DNA from: Pelosinus fermentans DSM 17108
Lineage (GTDB): Bacteria; Bacillota; Negativicutes; DSM-13327
DNA length: 64,000 nucleotides
Assembly (NCBI RefSeq): GCF_000271485.2
Contig: NZ_AKVN02000001.1
Span: 2,381,501 to 2,445,500, forward strand
Reading direction: 5' to 3'
The position numbers were made by a program, and so were the translations under genes. The first letter of the stretch is position 1; the number at the start of each line of letters is the position of its first letter. The notes beneath the pieces are model-generated. The model was not told where the DNA came from. It was given only the letters and a program-made list of their open reading frames with translations, and ran no database searches. Positions 1-8,951 of this stretch are shown in pieces.

Positions 1-906
1 GATTTTGCTGTTCCTTGTTTAGATGCATTAGTTAAAGAAGAATATAATGTTGTTGCAGTGGTAACCCAGCCTGATCGCCCTAAAGGGCGAGGACAAAAAC
101 TGGCAGAGTCCCCGGTGAAGCAGGCCGCGATTTCCTATGACATACCTGTATTGCAGCCTAATAAAGTAAAAGATCCTGTATTTCAAGATGTGTTGTTCTC
201 TTTAAAACCTGATATCATTGTTGTTGTTGCTTTTGGGCAGTTATTGCCCAAAACGCTATTAGATTTACCCCCTTTGGGTTGTATAAATGTGCACGCATCT
301 TTATTACCTTTATATCGGGGAGCTGCACCCATCCATTGGTCAATTATTAAAGGTGATAAAGTAACTGGTGTCACCACAATGTTTATGGATATTGGCATGG
401 ATACAGGGGACATGATATTAAAGGAGAAGATATCTATTTCTGAAATGGATACTACTGGCGATATCCATGATAAGTTAAAAAATATTGGAGCCAATGTGCT
501 TAGTGAGACAATGAAATTAATTGTGGATAAAAAAGCTCCACGTATTGCACAAAATAATGAAGAGGCTACCTATGCTTCTATGTTGACAAGGGAATTAGAA
601 CGTATCAATTGGCAAGTACCGGCAGTTGCCATTCATAATTTGGTTAGAGGTCTCAATCCCTGGCCTGGCGCTTATTGTTTCTATCAAGATAAAAACTTGA
701 AAATCTGGCAAACTAGGACGTATCCAACAGATGATATAGTAACTCAGCCAGGGAGAATCGCAGAGATTACTGCAGAAGGTTTTGCAGTAGAAACAAGACA
801 GGGCTTGCTGGAAATTTTAGAAGTTCAGCCTGCTAGTAAGCGTCGTATGAGGGCAATTGATTTTATATGTGGTTATGGGTTAAGTGTTGGCGATATCTTA
901 GAATAG
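1..906 (+). CDS. fmt: Methionyl-tRNA formyltransferase (5' truncated)
   Basis: Transfers a formyl group from 10-formyl-THF to Met-tRNAi for translation initiation in the cytoplasm. The reading frame is open from base 1: DFAVPCLDAL precedes the first in-window GTG at 58, so the true start lies upstream and roughly a dozen N-terminal residues are missing. Visible family motifs are TQPDRPKGRG, the catalytic-loop region INVHASLLPLYRGAAP and MDIGMDTGDM, followed by a C-terminal OB-fold domain. It is followed 13 bases later by a DUF116 gene and then rsmB, as in many Firmicutes (def-fmt-rsmB). Identification is secure; only the start is unseen. Confidence 0.96.
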   Translation, partial: DFAVPCLDALVKEEYNVVAVVTQPDRPKGRGQKLAESPVKQAAISYDIPVLQPNKVKDPVFQDVLFSLKPDIIVVVAFGQLLPKTLLDLPPLGCINVHASLLPLYRGAAPIHWSIIKGDKVTGVTTMFMDIGMDTGDMILKEKISISEMDTTGDIHDKLKNIGANVLSETMKLIVDKKAPRIAQNNEEATYASMLTRELERINWQVPAVAIHNLVRGLNPWPGAYCFYQDKNLKIWQTRTYPTDDIVTQPGRIAEITAEGFAVETRQGLLEILEVQPASKRRMRAIDFICGYGLSVGDILE

Positions 907-919
907 AAGGTGAATTTTC

Positions 920-1687
920 ATGATAGAGGTGATGGCTCGTCCCAAGAAACGCTTGTTTTTGGCACTTATAGTAGCTAGTTTGTTAGTGGCTACTCTTTCT
1001 ACTTATGGATTGTGGATGGTAAGCTTCCCAGGATTAGCAAATATCAGCACTCACTTGCCGATTATTCTTGGCGTTTTCTTGGCATTATTTATCTTGGCCA
1101 TTGGAATTGGAGTTGGTGGAATCATTCTAGCCATTTTAGGTTTTTCTACTCTAGCTTTATTCCAAGGACCTGCTTGGTCTGCTATTAATTTATTATTTCC
1201 CCTTGCCATTCGAATTGGTAAAATCTTTGATGTGGAAAAAGAAAGAGTCGAACGTTCCTTTATTGAAGTTAGTAATTACTTAATACAGCAAAAAAGAATT
1301 AAGGTTGCACCTGAGAAACTCTTAATTCTTACACCACATTGTATTCAACAAGAGATGTGTCAATATAAAGTGACTCACGATATTAGTAATTGTCGAAAAT
1401 GTGGTGCTTGTCAGGTAGGCGATTTACTGACGATTTCAGAAAAATTTGGGGTGCATGTAGCAATTTCTAATGGCGGGACATTAGCTCGTAAGGTGGTAAA
1501 AACATTGCGTCCCCATGCCATTCTAGCCATTGCCTGTGAACGAGATTTGACAAGTGGTATTCAAGATGTGTTTCCGATTCCTGTTATTGGTGTTTTGAAT
1601 GAAAGGCCAAATGGACCATGTTGTAATACGCGAATTGATATGAAGCGAGTTGAGAAAGCGGTACAAGATTTTATTCTTAAAAAATAA
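920..1687 (+). CDS. DUF116 family membrane protein
   Basis: A 255-residue protein with two N-terminal hydrophobic segments (about residues 12-34 and 45-78) and a cytosolic, cysteine-rich C-terminal part with CIQQEMC, CRKCGAC and a late CC pair, typical of DUF116. The function of the family is unknown; the cysteines suggest metal or Fe-S binding (inference). The start at 920 has GAAGGTG about 7 bases upstream; an in-frame ATG at 932 is an alternative. It lies between fmt and rsmB, so it is probably co-transcribed with translation genes. Confidence 0.85.
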   Translation: MIEVMARPKKRLFLALIVASLLVATLSTYGLWMVSFPGLANISTHLPIILGVFLALFILAIGIGVGGIILAILGFSTLALFQGPAWSAINLLFPLAIRIGKIFDVEKERVERSFIEVSNYLIQQKRIKVAPEKLLILTPHCIQQEMCQYKVTHDISNCRKCGACQVGDLLTISEKFGVHVAISNGGTLARKVVKTLRPHAILAIACERDLTSGIQDVFPIPVIGVLNERPNGPCCNTRIDMKRVEKAVQDFILKK

Positions 1688-1706
1688 AGGTAGTAAAGGT
1701 GAACAA

Positions 1707-3038
1707 ATGGATGCACGTGAAATTGCTCTTAAAATTATCAATGATGTGACAAGTAATCATGCTTATGCAAACATAGCCTTAGTGAGAGAGCTCAATCGTC
1801 ACAAGATTTCTGATCAAGATCGTCGATTTATTACAGAATTAGTATATGGTACGATTAAGGCCGGTGAAACCTTGGATTGGATTATCGGTCACTATGTAAC
1901 TAGGTCATTAAACAAAGTTGCGCCAGTGATTTTGAATATTTTGCGTATTGGAATGTATCAGATCTTCTTCTTGTCCAAAGTTCCTGTATCAGCAGCTTGC
2001 AATCAAGCAGTAGAATTAACAAAAAAATATGGACATGCTGGTACTGTGAAATTTGTAAATGCGGTGTTAAGAAACGCTGGACGTGGACCTGAAAAAGTAA
2101 TTTATCCAGACAGAGAAAAGAATATTGTCCAATTTTTAGCCTTAAAATATTTTCATCCCCAATGGATGGTGGCTCGATGGGCGAAACGTTTAGGTGCTGA
2201 TGCTGCCGAAGAGTTGTGCCAGATTAATAATGTGACTCCAGGTCTTTCATTACGTACCAATACGCTGAAGAATACCAGAGAAGAACTGTTAGAGATTTTA
2301 AATCTAGAAGGTGTGAGTGCGGAAGCATCGGCATGGACTCCAGAAGGAATTGTATGTCATAGTTATCCAGCGCTTAGTACATTAAAATCGTTACGTGATG
2401 GATTATTTCAAATACAAGATGAAAGCTCTATGTTAGTTGCTCACGTTCTGGCTCCTAAACCAGGCGAGTTTATTATTGATGCTTGTGGCGCACCTGGAGG
2501 TAAAAGTACCCATATCGCAACATTAATGGGAAATAAGGGGCGCGTTTTGTCAACGGATATTTATGATCATAAATTAGCTCTAACTCAGGAGAACGCTCAG
2601 CGGCTAGGTCTGACGATTATTGATGTGCAGAGTTTGGATGCGACAACCTTAGGTGATAACTATGCAAGACAAGCGGATAAAGTATTAGTGGATGCGCCTT
2701 GTTCTGGATTAGGAGTCTTACGGCGAAAAGCTGATTCTCGCTGGCGAAAGACCGAGGATATGTTTAAGGAATTACCAATATTACAGATGGCCATTTTAAA
2801 AAGTGCTGCACAGTGCGTAAAATTGGGTGGCACCTTAGTATATAGTACTTGCACAACCGAGCCGGAAGAAAACCAAGATGTTGTTAACAATTTTTTGCAG
2901 GAAAATCCGGATTTTGCCTTGCAGCACGCCGGGGAAATGTTTCCAGTTACAGAAAATAAGGCTGAGATGGTGCAGCTATGGCCACATATTGATCATGTAG
3001 ATGGATTTTTCATTTCTCGTTTAGTGCGAGTGAAATAG
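1707..3038 (+). CDS. rsmB: 16S rRNA m5C967 methyltransferase RsmB
   Basis: SAM-dependent methyltransferase for C967 of 16S rRNA. The 443-residue product has an N-terminal NusB-like RNA-binding domain (about 1-140) and a C-terminal Rossmann methyltransferase domain with DACGAPGGKS (SAM site), DAPCSGLGVLRR and the catalytic YSTCTTEPEEN motif. An upstream in-frame ATG at 1650 lies inside the DUF116 gene; I chose 1707 because AAAGGTGAAC sits just before it and MDAREIALKI is the normal family N-terminus. It is 10 bases from rlmN. Confidence 0.95.
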   Translation: MDAREIALKIINDVTSNHAYANIALVRELNRHKISDQDRRFITELVYGTIKAGETLDWIIGHYVTRSLNKVAPVILNILRIGMYQIFFLSKVPVSAACNQAVELTKKYGHAGTVKFVNAVLRNAGRGPEKVIYPDREKNIVQFLALKYFHPQWMVARWAKRLGADAAEELCQINNVTPGLSLRTNTLKNTREELLEILNLEGVSAEASAWTPEGIVCHSYPALSTLKSLRDGLFQIQDESSMLVAHVLAPKPGEFIIDACGAPGGKSTHIATLMGNKGRVLSTDIYDHKLALTQENAQRLGLTIIDVQSLDATTLGDNYARQADKVLVDAPCSGLGVLRRKADSRWRKTEDMFKELPILQMAILKSAAQCVKLGGTLVYSTCTTEPEENQDVVNNFLQENPDFALQHAGEMFPVTENKAEMVQLWPHIDHVDGFFISRLVRVK

Positions 3039-3048
3039 GTGAACTAAA

Positions 3049-4092
3049 ATGAGTAATAATATTTTTGGAATGTTTATAGAGGAGATTGCAGCGGTCATCC
3101 AGCCCTATGGTTTGCCTAAATACAGCGCTGGGCAAATTGCAAAATGGATGTATCAGGATGGAGTTTATGATTTTAAAGATATGACGAATATATCCAAGAA
3201 ACATAGGACATTATTAACAGAGCACTTTGTTATTCATTCTGTAATAGCGCGAGCTGTTGAACAATCGTCAGACGGTAAGACTAGTAAATATTTGTTGGAG
3301 TTTCATGACGGCATGGCTGTGGAAACTGTTTTAATGCGCCAGCATTATGGTAATAGTGTGTGTATATCAACTCAGGTTGGATGCGCCATGGGCTGTGTAT
3401 TTTGTGCATCCACTTTAAATGGTGTTTCAAGAAATTTAACTGGTGGCGAAATGTTGGCGCAAGTTTTATTTATTAATAAAGTATTGCAGCAGGAAGGAAG
3501 CGCTGTGAATACCATTGTTATTATGGGATCAGGTGAACCCTTGGCCAATTATGACAATGTTTTAAAATTCATTAAATTATGCCATGCTGAATATAGCCTT
3601 CACTTAAGCTATCGAGGCATAACATTATCTACATCTGGTTTAGTACCAGAAATAAACAGATTAGCAGCAGAAGGATTGCCGCTGACGCTGTCTATTTCTC
3701 TGCATGCATCGAATAACGAATTACGTTCTTTGTTAATGCCAATTAATAATCGCTATTCCCTACCGGAGGTTATGGCTGCAGGGGATTTTTATGCCGAACA
3801 AACAGGCAGGCGAGTGACATACGAATATATATTAATTGCAGATCTAAATGATAAGATAGAGCATGCTAAAGAGTTGGCGATTTTGATGAGGGGACGTCTG
3901 GCTAATGTCAATTTGATTCCCGTTAATCCAGTAATTGAGCGTGGATTATTACGACCTGACAGCAAAACAATTCAACACTTTGAGAAGATACTTCTTGAAA
4001 GAAGAATTAACGTTACAGTTCGTCGTGAAATGGGAACAGATATACGTGCTGCCTGTGGACAGCTTCGAAATAAAGTTTTAAATGAAAAATAA
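3049..4092 (+). CDS. rlmN: Dual-specificity 23S rRNA/tRNA m2A methyltransferase RlmN
   Basis: Radical SAM enzyme making 2-methyladenosine in 23S rRNA (A2503) and in some tRNAs. The 347-residue protein carries the CxxxCxxC cluster motif in GCAMGCVFCAS and the C-terminal catalytic cysteine in GTDIRAACGQL, plus the GSGEPL glycine motif. The start is preceded by TAGGTGAAC. It is the last gene of the fmt-DUF116-rsmB-rlmN unit and is followed by a terminator at 4173. In Bacillus the next gene is prpC; here two FHA genes come first. Confidence 0.96.
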   Translation: MSNNIFGMFIEEIAAVIQPYGLPKYSAGQIAKWMYQDGVYDFKDMTNISKKHRTLLTEHFVIHSVIARAVEQSSDGKTSKYLLEFHDGMAVETVLMRQHYGNSVCISTQVGCAMGCVFCASTLNGVSRNLTGGEMLAQVLFINKVLQQEGSAVNTIVIMGSGEPLANYDNVLKFIKLCHAEYSLHLSYRGITLSTSGLVPEINRLAAEGLPLTLSISLHASNNELRSLLMPINNRYSLPEVMAAGDFYAEQTGRRVTYEYILIADLNDKIEHAKELAILMRGRLANVNLIPVNPVIERGLLRPDSKTIQHFEKILLERRINVTVRREMGTDIRAACGQLRNKVLNEK

Positions 4093-4172
4093 ATAGTATC
4101 CTGACTTTCTAATAAGCAAAAGTATCATATAAATTGCCTAAAGAAATGGTTGAGATCTATACCTGCCAAATA

Positions 4173-4202
4173 AGGACTTGGTACAAGCCAGGTCCTTTTA
4201 TG
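4173..4202 (+). terminator. Rho-independent terminator after rlmN
   Basis: AAGGACTTGG and CCAGGTCCTT form a 10-bp stem with one G.U pair and a 6-base loop, followed by a short T-rich tail. It separates the rlmN unit from the promoter at 4239. Confidence 0.75.
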
Positions 4203-4238
4203 TTACATTTAAATAAAATGGGATAATATTACCTTATT

Positions 4239-4267
4239 TTGACTATGCTGATAATATAACGTATAAT
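4239..4267 (+). promoter_or_regulatory. Sigma-A promoter of the fhaA-pknB unit
   Basis: TTGACT at 4239-4244, a 17-base spacer and a perfect TATAAT at 4262-4267. The first gene starts 32 bases beyond the -10. It implies that the signalling/cell-wall block is transcribed independently of fmt-rlmN. Confidence 0.8.
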
Positions 4268-4299
4268 AAAATAGATTAAATTGTTGGTGAGGTAATAAC

Positions 4300-5067
4300 A
4301 TGAAGTTTGTGAGAAGTTTAGAAAATATGTTTGAAAAATATATTGAAGGCTTTTTTAACAATAAATTTTCCAGTGGGTTACAGCCTATTGAAATTGGTAA
4401 GCAATTAGTTAGGACAATGGATGATGAAAAAACGGTGGGTATTTCTAAAACCTATGTTCCTAATTTATACATCGTTTATTTAAATAATGCAGATTACAGT
4501 CGAATCGTTTCTTATAGCCAGACGATTTGTAAAGAGCTATCCCTTTACATAGCAGGTCAGGCAGAGCAAAGGCAATATACGATTATCGGTACACCTGTAA
4601 TCGAGTTTAATGAGGATATAGGGATTACAAAAGGTAATTTTCGCGTGGTTAGTTTCTTTAGTGAACCACTGCCAGAAGAAAATAAGTTAGAAAGTGAAGA
4701 TCCCGGATGTCATCTTGACTCTGATACTCGTGTGTTTGATAAAGTAGAATGTAATATGATGGGTAAGGAGCCATGTTTATTAGGGACATTAACAGTTCTG
4801 GAAGGGCCTGATATAGGAGTAAAAGTTGATGTAAAGAACAACCGAGTGAATATTGGTCGACGGGCCAGTAATGAATTACCACTTACGGATTTAAATACAT
4901 CTCGTTTACAGGCTTATGTGATCGTAGAGGATAAAAATCATATCTTATATGATGCTAAAAGCCTTAATGGCACATATGTTAATGATCATCGGATTATGCG
5001 TAAAGAATTAGAAAATGGTGATCATATAAAAATAGGTAATACTGTTATTTTATATGAGGTGAATTAA
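4300..5067 (+). CDS. FhaA-like DUF3662/FHA domain protein
   Basis: A 255-residue cytoplasmic protein: residues about 1-115 resemble the DUF3662 (FhaA N-terminal) domain, a linker follows, and an FHA domain occupies about 175-255 (NIGRRASNELPL, NGTYVNDHRI). FHA domains bind phosphothreonine, so the expected partners are substrates of the PASTA kinase encoded 4 kb downstream. The usual SxxH of FHA domains reads SRLQ, so the histidine is absent. The RBS is GGTGAGGTAA. The gene is adjacent to a second FHA gene with no gap, the order known from actinobacterial fhaA-fhaB. Confidence 0.82.
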   Translation: MKFVRSLENMFEKYIEGFFNNKFSSGLQPIEIGKQLVRTMDDEKTVGISKTYVPNLYIVYLNNADYSRIVSYSQTICKELSLYIAGQAEQRQYTIIGTPVIEFNEDIGITKGNFRVVSFFSEPLPEENKLESEDPGCHLDSDTRVFDKVECNMMGKEPCLLGTLTVLEGPDIGVKVDVKNNRVNIGRRASNELPLTDLNTSRLQAYVIVEDKNHILYDAKSLNGTYVNDHRIMRKELENGDHIKIGNTVILYEVN

Positions 5068-5538
5068 ATGCCCAATAAGGAGGCTTTTTTCAACTATATT
5101 GGAATAGTATTACAATATAGTTTACTTGGATTAATCTATTATTTTTTAAGCAAAGTAATAAAAATTATATATACTGATTTAGACCGAGCAGGACAAAAAA
5201 AATCATCAATAGGAAATGAAGGTAATCAATTTAATTTTCATAAGCGGGCTAATTTGCTTGTTGTTGATAGCGGACACATTAAATTATCTCAGAATAGTTT
5301 TTCTTTAGATGATATTACATACCTTGGACGTAATGAGCAAAATGGAATTATCATTGATGATTCATTTGTATCTCATGAACATGCGAGTATTAATAAAGGA
5401 CAGCAGGGATATTTGCTGACAGACTTGAACAGTACCAATAAAACGTATTTAAATGGTCAGCCTATAGTGGAGGCGACTTTATTGAAAAATGGTGATTTAA
5501 TTAAAATTGGAGCGGTAACATTTAGCTTTAAGGGGTGA
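5068..5538 (+). CDS. Membrane-anchored FHA protein (FhaB/FipA-like)
   Basis: A 156-residue protein with one N-terminal transmembrane segment (about 9-30, YIGIVLQYSLLGLIYYFL), a basic linker and a C-terminal FHA domain (about 80-155) with LGRNEQNG, SHEHA and TYLNG. It probably recruits phosphothreonine proteins to the membrane near RodA and the penicillin-binding protein encoded downstream; this follows the role of actinobacterial FhaB/FipA and is inference. The start abuts the stop of the previous gene, and AATAAGGAGG lies inside the gene, so translational coupling is likely. Confidence 0.8.
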   Translation: MPNKEAFFNYIGIVLQYSLLGLIYYFLSKVIKIIYTDLDRAGQKKSSIGNEGNQFNFHKRANLLVVDSGHIKLSQNSFSLDDITYLGRNEQNGIIIDDSFVSHEHASINKGQQGYLLTDLNSTNKTYLNGQPIVEATLLKNGDLIKIGAVTFSFKG

Positions 5539-5544
5539 GGGGTA

Positions 5545-6264
5545 TTGCTAGCACATGTAATTTCTGATATTGGGTTGGTTAGAGAAACAAATGAAGATAG
5601 CTATATCTGTGATCCGCCGCATTTATTTATTGTGGCGGATGGCATGGGAGGTCATGTAGCTGGAGAAATTGCAAGTAAGCTTGCAATAAGTACAGTTAAT
5701 GCTTATATTCAAGAGCATGTGGGGAAGGATAATCTTGAAATATTGTTAAAAGACGCAATAATACAGGCAAACACCTCAATATATCAAATGGCACTGTCTA
5801 AAGAAGAGTTCAGTGGTATGGGTACTACTGTCACAGCCTCTTATATAGATGGAGATATAATATACTGGGGGCATGTTGGTGATAGTCGTATGTATCTCTT
5901 GCGTAATGGGAAACTTAATCAACTGACAAATGATCATTCCTTAGTTTGGGAATTGGTTCAAAGTGGTAACATAACTAGAGATGAAGCCTATGTTCATCCT
6001 AAAAGGAATTTGTTGACTCGTGCAGTTGGTACTAGTTGCCTTATTACAGTTGATACTGGTTTTGTACAATGGAAGCCAGGTGATATTGTATTAATGTGTA
6101 CAGATGGGCTAACCAATATGGTCAGTGAGCAGAATATCTGTACTCTAATGCAGAGAACAGATTGTGAAATTTCTTCTATTGTAGAACAATTAGTAAATCA
6201 GGCTAAAGATGCTGGTGGGTTTGATAATATTACTGTGATCTTGTTAAAAAATGAGGACATATAG
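5545..6264 (+). CDS. prpC: PP2C-type Ser/Thr phosphatase (PrpC/PstP)
   Basis: Metal-dependent protein phosphatase that opposes the PASTA kinase. The 239-residue protein has the PP2C motifs RETNEDSY, VADGMGGH, GMGTTVTA, HVGDSRMYLL, CTDGLTN and DNITVILL, including the metal-binding aspartates. It lacks the membrane anchor of mycobacterial PstP and looks soluble like Bacillus PrpC. The start is TTG at 5545 behind GGGGTGAGGGG. The following rodA-type gene starts 2 bases after its stop. Confidence 0.93.
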   Translation: MLAHVISDIGLVRETNEDSYICDPPHLFIVADGMGGHVAGEIASKLAISTVNAYIQEHVGKDNLEILLKDAIIQANTSIYQMALSKEEFSGMGTTVTASYIDGDIIYWGHVGDSRMYLLRNGKLNQLTNDHSLVWELVQSGNITRDEAYVHPKRNLLTRAVGTSCLITVDTGFVQWKPGDIVLMCTDGLTNMVSEQNICTLMQRTDCEISSIVEQLVNQAKDAGGFDNITVILLKNEDI

Positions 6265-6266
6265 GC

Positions 6267-7532
6267 ATGATTAACACACGACAACTGGAGCGTAACTTGC
6301 TTGTAGTTGCAGGTATAATTATGTTAAATGGAATTTTAGCAGTTAACTTAGCTCATAGTGTTCTAAATTATCAGACACTAGGGGCAGTCACTTTCATCTT
6401 TGCCGGATTTATGGCTGTCAATATAGTATTATGCAAAATTGGACATACTGGTGATCCTTTGTTTTTACCTTTGGCATCTTTATTAGTTGGAATAGGGCTA
6501 ATCATCATTTTGAGACTTAAACCAGAGCTTTTCATGCTGCAAGTGATGTGGGTAGGTGTGGGTTTAAGTGCTTTTCTAATCTCAGCAATTCTTGCTAAGC
6601 GGTTAGAACAAATAGCTTACTTTAAGTATATTTGTGGTTTTATTGGTGTTGGATTATTATTATCAGCGATATTATTTGGAGTAGACATTGGCGGGAATAA
6701 GAATTGGATCATCATGGGACCTGTTCGGTTTCAGCCTTCTGAGTTTGCAAAGATCTTTATCGTATTGTTTTTAGCAGCCTATTTGAGTGAAAGGCGGGAA
6801 TTACTCACTCTTGCTACGAAGCATTATGGCCCCTTTGTATTGCCCCATCCAAGATTTATTGCACCTCTTATAGCAGTGTGGGGTCTTGGAATGTTAATGT
6901 TTGTTTTGCAGCGGGATATGGGTGCCGCTTTATTATATTTTGGTCTTGCCATTATCATGACATATATGGTTAGCGGCAGATCCAGTTATGTAATAATTGG
7001 CATGATCTCATTTCTAGTTGGTTCTGTAATCTGTTATAATTTATATTCTCATATTCAACTGCGAGTTGATATTTGGCTTAATCCTTGGAGTGATCCCTCG
7101 GGCGGGGCTTATCAAATTGTTCAATCTTTATTTGCTTTAGGGTCGGGAGGAATCATGGGAAGTGGTCTCACTTATGGATTTCCTACGATGATTCCTGAGG
7201 TTCATACAGACTTTATTTTTGCAGCGATTGGAGAAGAAATGGGGCTTATCGGTGCGGGAGCTGTCATCTTGCTTTATATCCTTATGATTTACCGTGCCTT
7301 TCGAACATCTTTGTTGTCTTTAATGCCCTTTAGTATGATGGTTGCTGCTGGGCTGGCAGTTTCCATGGCGTTGCAGACTTTTTTAATTATTGCTGGTGTC
7401 ATTAAATTTTTCCCTCTAACAGGTATTACTTTACCTTTCATTAGCTATGGCGGGAGTTCCATTGTTTCTAATTTTATTTTACTCGGTATGTTATTTTCCA
7501 TATCGGAAGTGAGAGGCTGCGATGCGAAATGA
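6267..7532 (+). CDS. FtsW/RodA/SpoVE family peptidoglycan polymerase
   Basis: A SEDS glycosyltransferase that polymerises lipid II at the membrane together with a class B PBP. The 421-residue protein is almost entirely hydrophobic (about ten to twelve transmembrane segments) and shows SEDS signatures: RFQPSEFAK, QRDMGAALL and FISYGGSS near the C-terminus. Its 3' end overlaps the downstream PBP gene by 11 bases, supporting a SEDS-PBP pair. Whether it acts in elongation or division cannot be told from sequence; the order matches actinobacterial rodA-pbpA. Confidence 0.9.
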   Translation: MINTRQLERNLLVVAGIIMLNGILAVNLAHSVLNYQTLGAVTFIFAGFMAVNIVLCKIGHTGDPLFLPLASLLVGIGLIIILRLKPELFMLQVMWVGVGLSAFLISAILAKRLEQIAYFKYICGFIGVGLLLSAILFGVDIGGNKNWIIMGPVRFQPSEFAKIFIVLFLAAYLSERRELLTLATKHYGPFVLPHPRFIAPLIAVWGLGMLMFVLQRDMGAALLYFGLAIIMTYMVSGRSSYVIIGMISFLVGSVICYNLYSHIQLRVDIWLNPWSDPSGGAYQIVQSLFALGSGGIMGSGLTYGFPTMIPEVHTDFIFAAIGEEMGLIGAGAVILLYILMIYRAFRTSLLSLMPFSMMVAAGLAVSMALQTFLIIAGVIKFFPLTGITLPFISYGGSSIVSNFILLGMLFSISEVRGCDAK

Positions 7533-8934
7533 CATGAATGATTTGGCTACGAATATTCGTAAGGTTGCTTTTGGACTATTAAGTTTATTGGTTGTTTTAC
7601 TTTTTTATTTAACTTATATTCAAGTGGTTCAAAGTGATTTTTTAATAGCGCATCCCTTAAATCGCCGTACTCTTGAAGCTTCTCGTATGATTCCCCAGGG
7701 GATGATACTCGATAAGAGTGGTGAAAAGCTAGCATATAGTAAAAAAGTAGGAGAGAGTTTTAAGCGGGAATATCCTTATGGAGCAATTGCTGCTCAGGTA
7801 GTGGGTTATGATAGTATTACCTATGGCCGGAGTGGTGTTGAGAGTACTTTTAGTAGAGACTTAACAGGAAATAATACCTCCATTGCTCATTTAGGTGCTG
7901 TAAGCCATTTATTAACGAACAGGTCTGGTAATAATGTAGTGTTAACATTGGATGCCACTGTGCAGGAAACAGCCTATAGAGCACTTGGTAATCATAAAGG
8001 TGCAATTGTGGCGATCAATCCTAATACAGGAGCTATATTAGCGATGGTAAGCAAACCAAGCTTTGACCCTAATGAAATTGATCAGCAATGGAAACATATT
8101 TCTACTGATAAAAGCAGTCCTTTGTTAAACCGAGTAACCCAGGGATTATATCCTCCAGGGTCTACGCTTAAGGTTATGATTGCAGAGGCAGCACGCAAGG
8201 AAAAGGTAATCGATTTAAAAGAAAAAATATATTGTGAAGCGGCTTTAAAAATTCCACCAGACTATAGTTTACAAGAAAGCCATTTAGAAGCTTATGGGAA
8301 TATTAATTTAGAAGAAGCATTAGCTGTTTCGTCCAATGTATTTTTTGGTACATTATCTTTAAAATTAGGGTATAAAAAAATGGAAAATATCTTTGAGCGA
8401 TTTGGATTTAAACGTTCTGTTGGTCAAGAATTGCAAGAAGTTGCTTCTCATTTGCCTGATTTTTCTTCTTTAGGAGATGGAGATCTAGCGCAAACAGGTA
8501 TTGGACAAGGAAGTTTATTAGTTACTCCTTTGCGGATGGCTATGTTAGCAAGCAGTTTCGCAAATGAGGGGAAAATTATGAGACCCTATCTTGTTGACAA
8601 AATAACAGGCTTAGATGGAAGTCTTATAAAAACGTTTGCACCTGAAGAATGGCTTACTCCCACAACTCCTCAACTTGCTGATGAAATTAATAAGATGATG
8701 GTGAGGGTAGTTCGCAATGGTACAGGTACAGCAGCCTCTTTGCCAGGAGTATTAGTAGCAGGTAAGACTGGTACAGCAGAGAATTCCCAAGGCGATTCTC
8801 ATGCTTGGTTTATTGGTTTTGCACCAGCAGATAATCCACAAGTTGCAATTGCGGTAATTGTTGAGAACGCTGGATTTGGTGGAAGCATTGCAGCGCCGAT
8901 GGCTCGTCAAGTATTTAAGGCGGCATTACAATAA
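7522..8934 (+). CDS. Class B penicillin-binding protein (PbpA-like transpeptidase)
   Basis: D,D-transpeptidase partner of the upstream SEDS protein. The 470-residue protein has one N-terminal transmembrane segment (about 14-32) and the three active-site motifs STLK in PPGSTLKVM, SSN in VSSNVFF and KTG in AGKTGTAEN. It is short and lacks a C-terminal PASTA extension, like mycobacterial PbpA. The start ATG lies inside the 3' end of the rodA-type gene (11-base overlap), so translation is coupled. The kinase gene follows after 17 bases. Confidence 0.92.
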   Translation: MRNDMNDLATNIRKVAFGLLSLLVVLLFYLTYIQVVQSDFLIAHPLNRRTLEASRMIPQGMILDKSGEKLAYSKKVGESFKREYPYGAIAAQVVGYDSITYGRSGVESTFSRDLTGNNTSIAHLGAVSHLLTNRSGNNVVLTLDATVQETAYRALGNHKGAIVAINPNTGAILAMVSKPSFDPNEIDQQWKHISTDKSSPLLNRVTQGLYPPGSTLKVMIAEAARKEKVIDLKEKIYCEAALKIPPDYSLQESHLEAYGNINLEEALAVSSNVFFGTLSLKLGYKKMENIFERFGFKRSVGQELQEVASHLPDFSSLGDGDLAQTGIGQGSLLVTPLRMAMLASSFANEGKIMRPYLVDKITGLDGSLIKTFAPEEWLTPTTPQLADEINKMMVRVVRNGTGTAASLPGVLVAGKTGTAENSQGDSHAWFIGFAPADNPQVAIAVIVENAGFGGSIAAPMARQVFKAALQ

Positions 8935-8951
8935 GGAGGTGATAGTTCACC

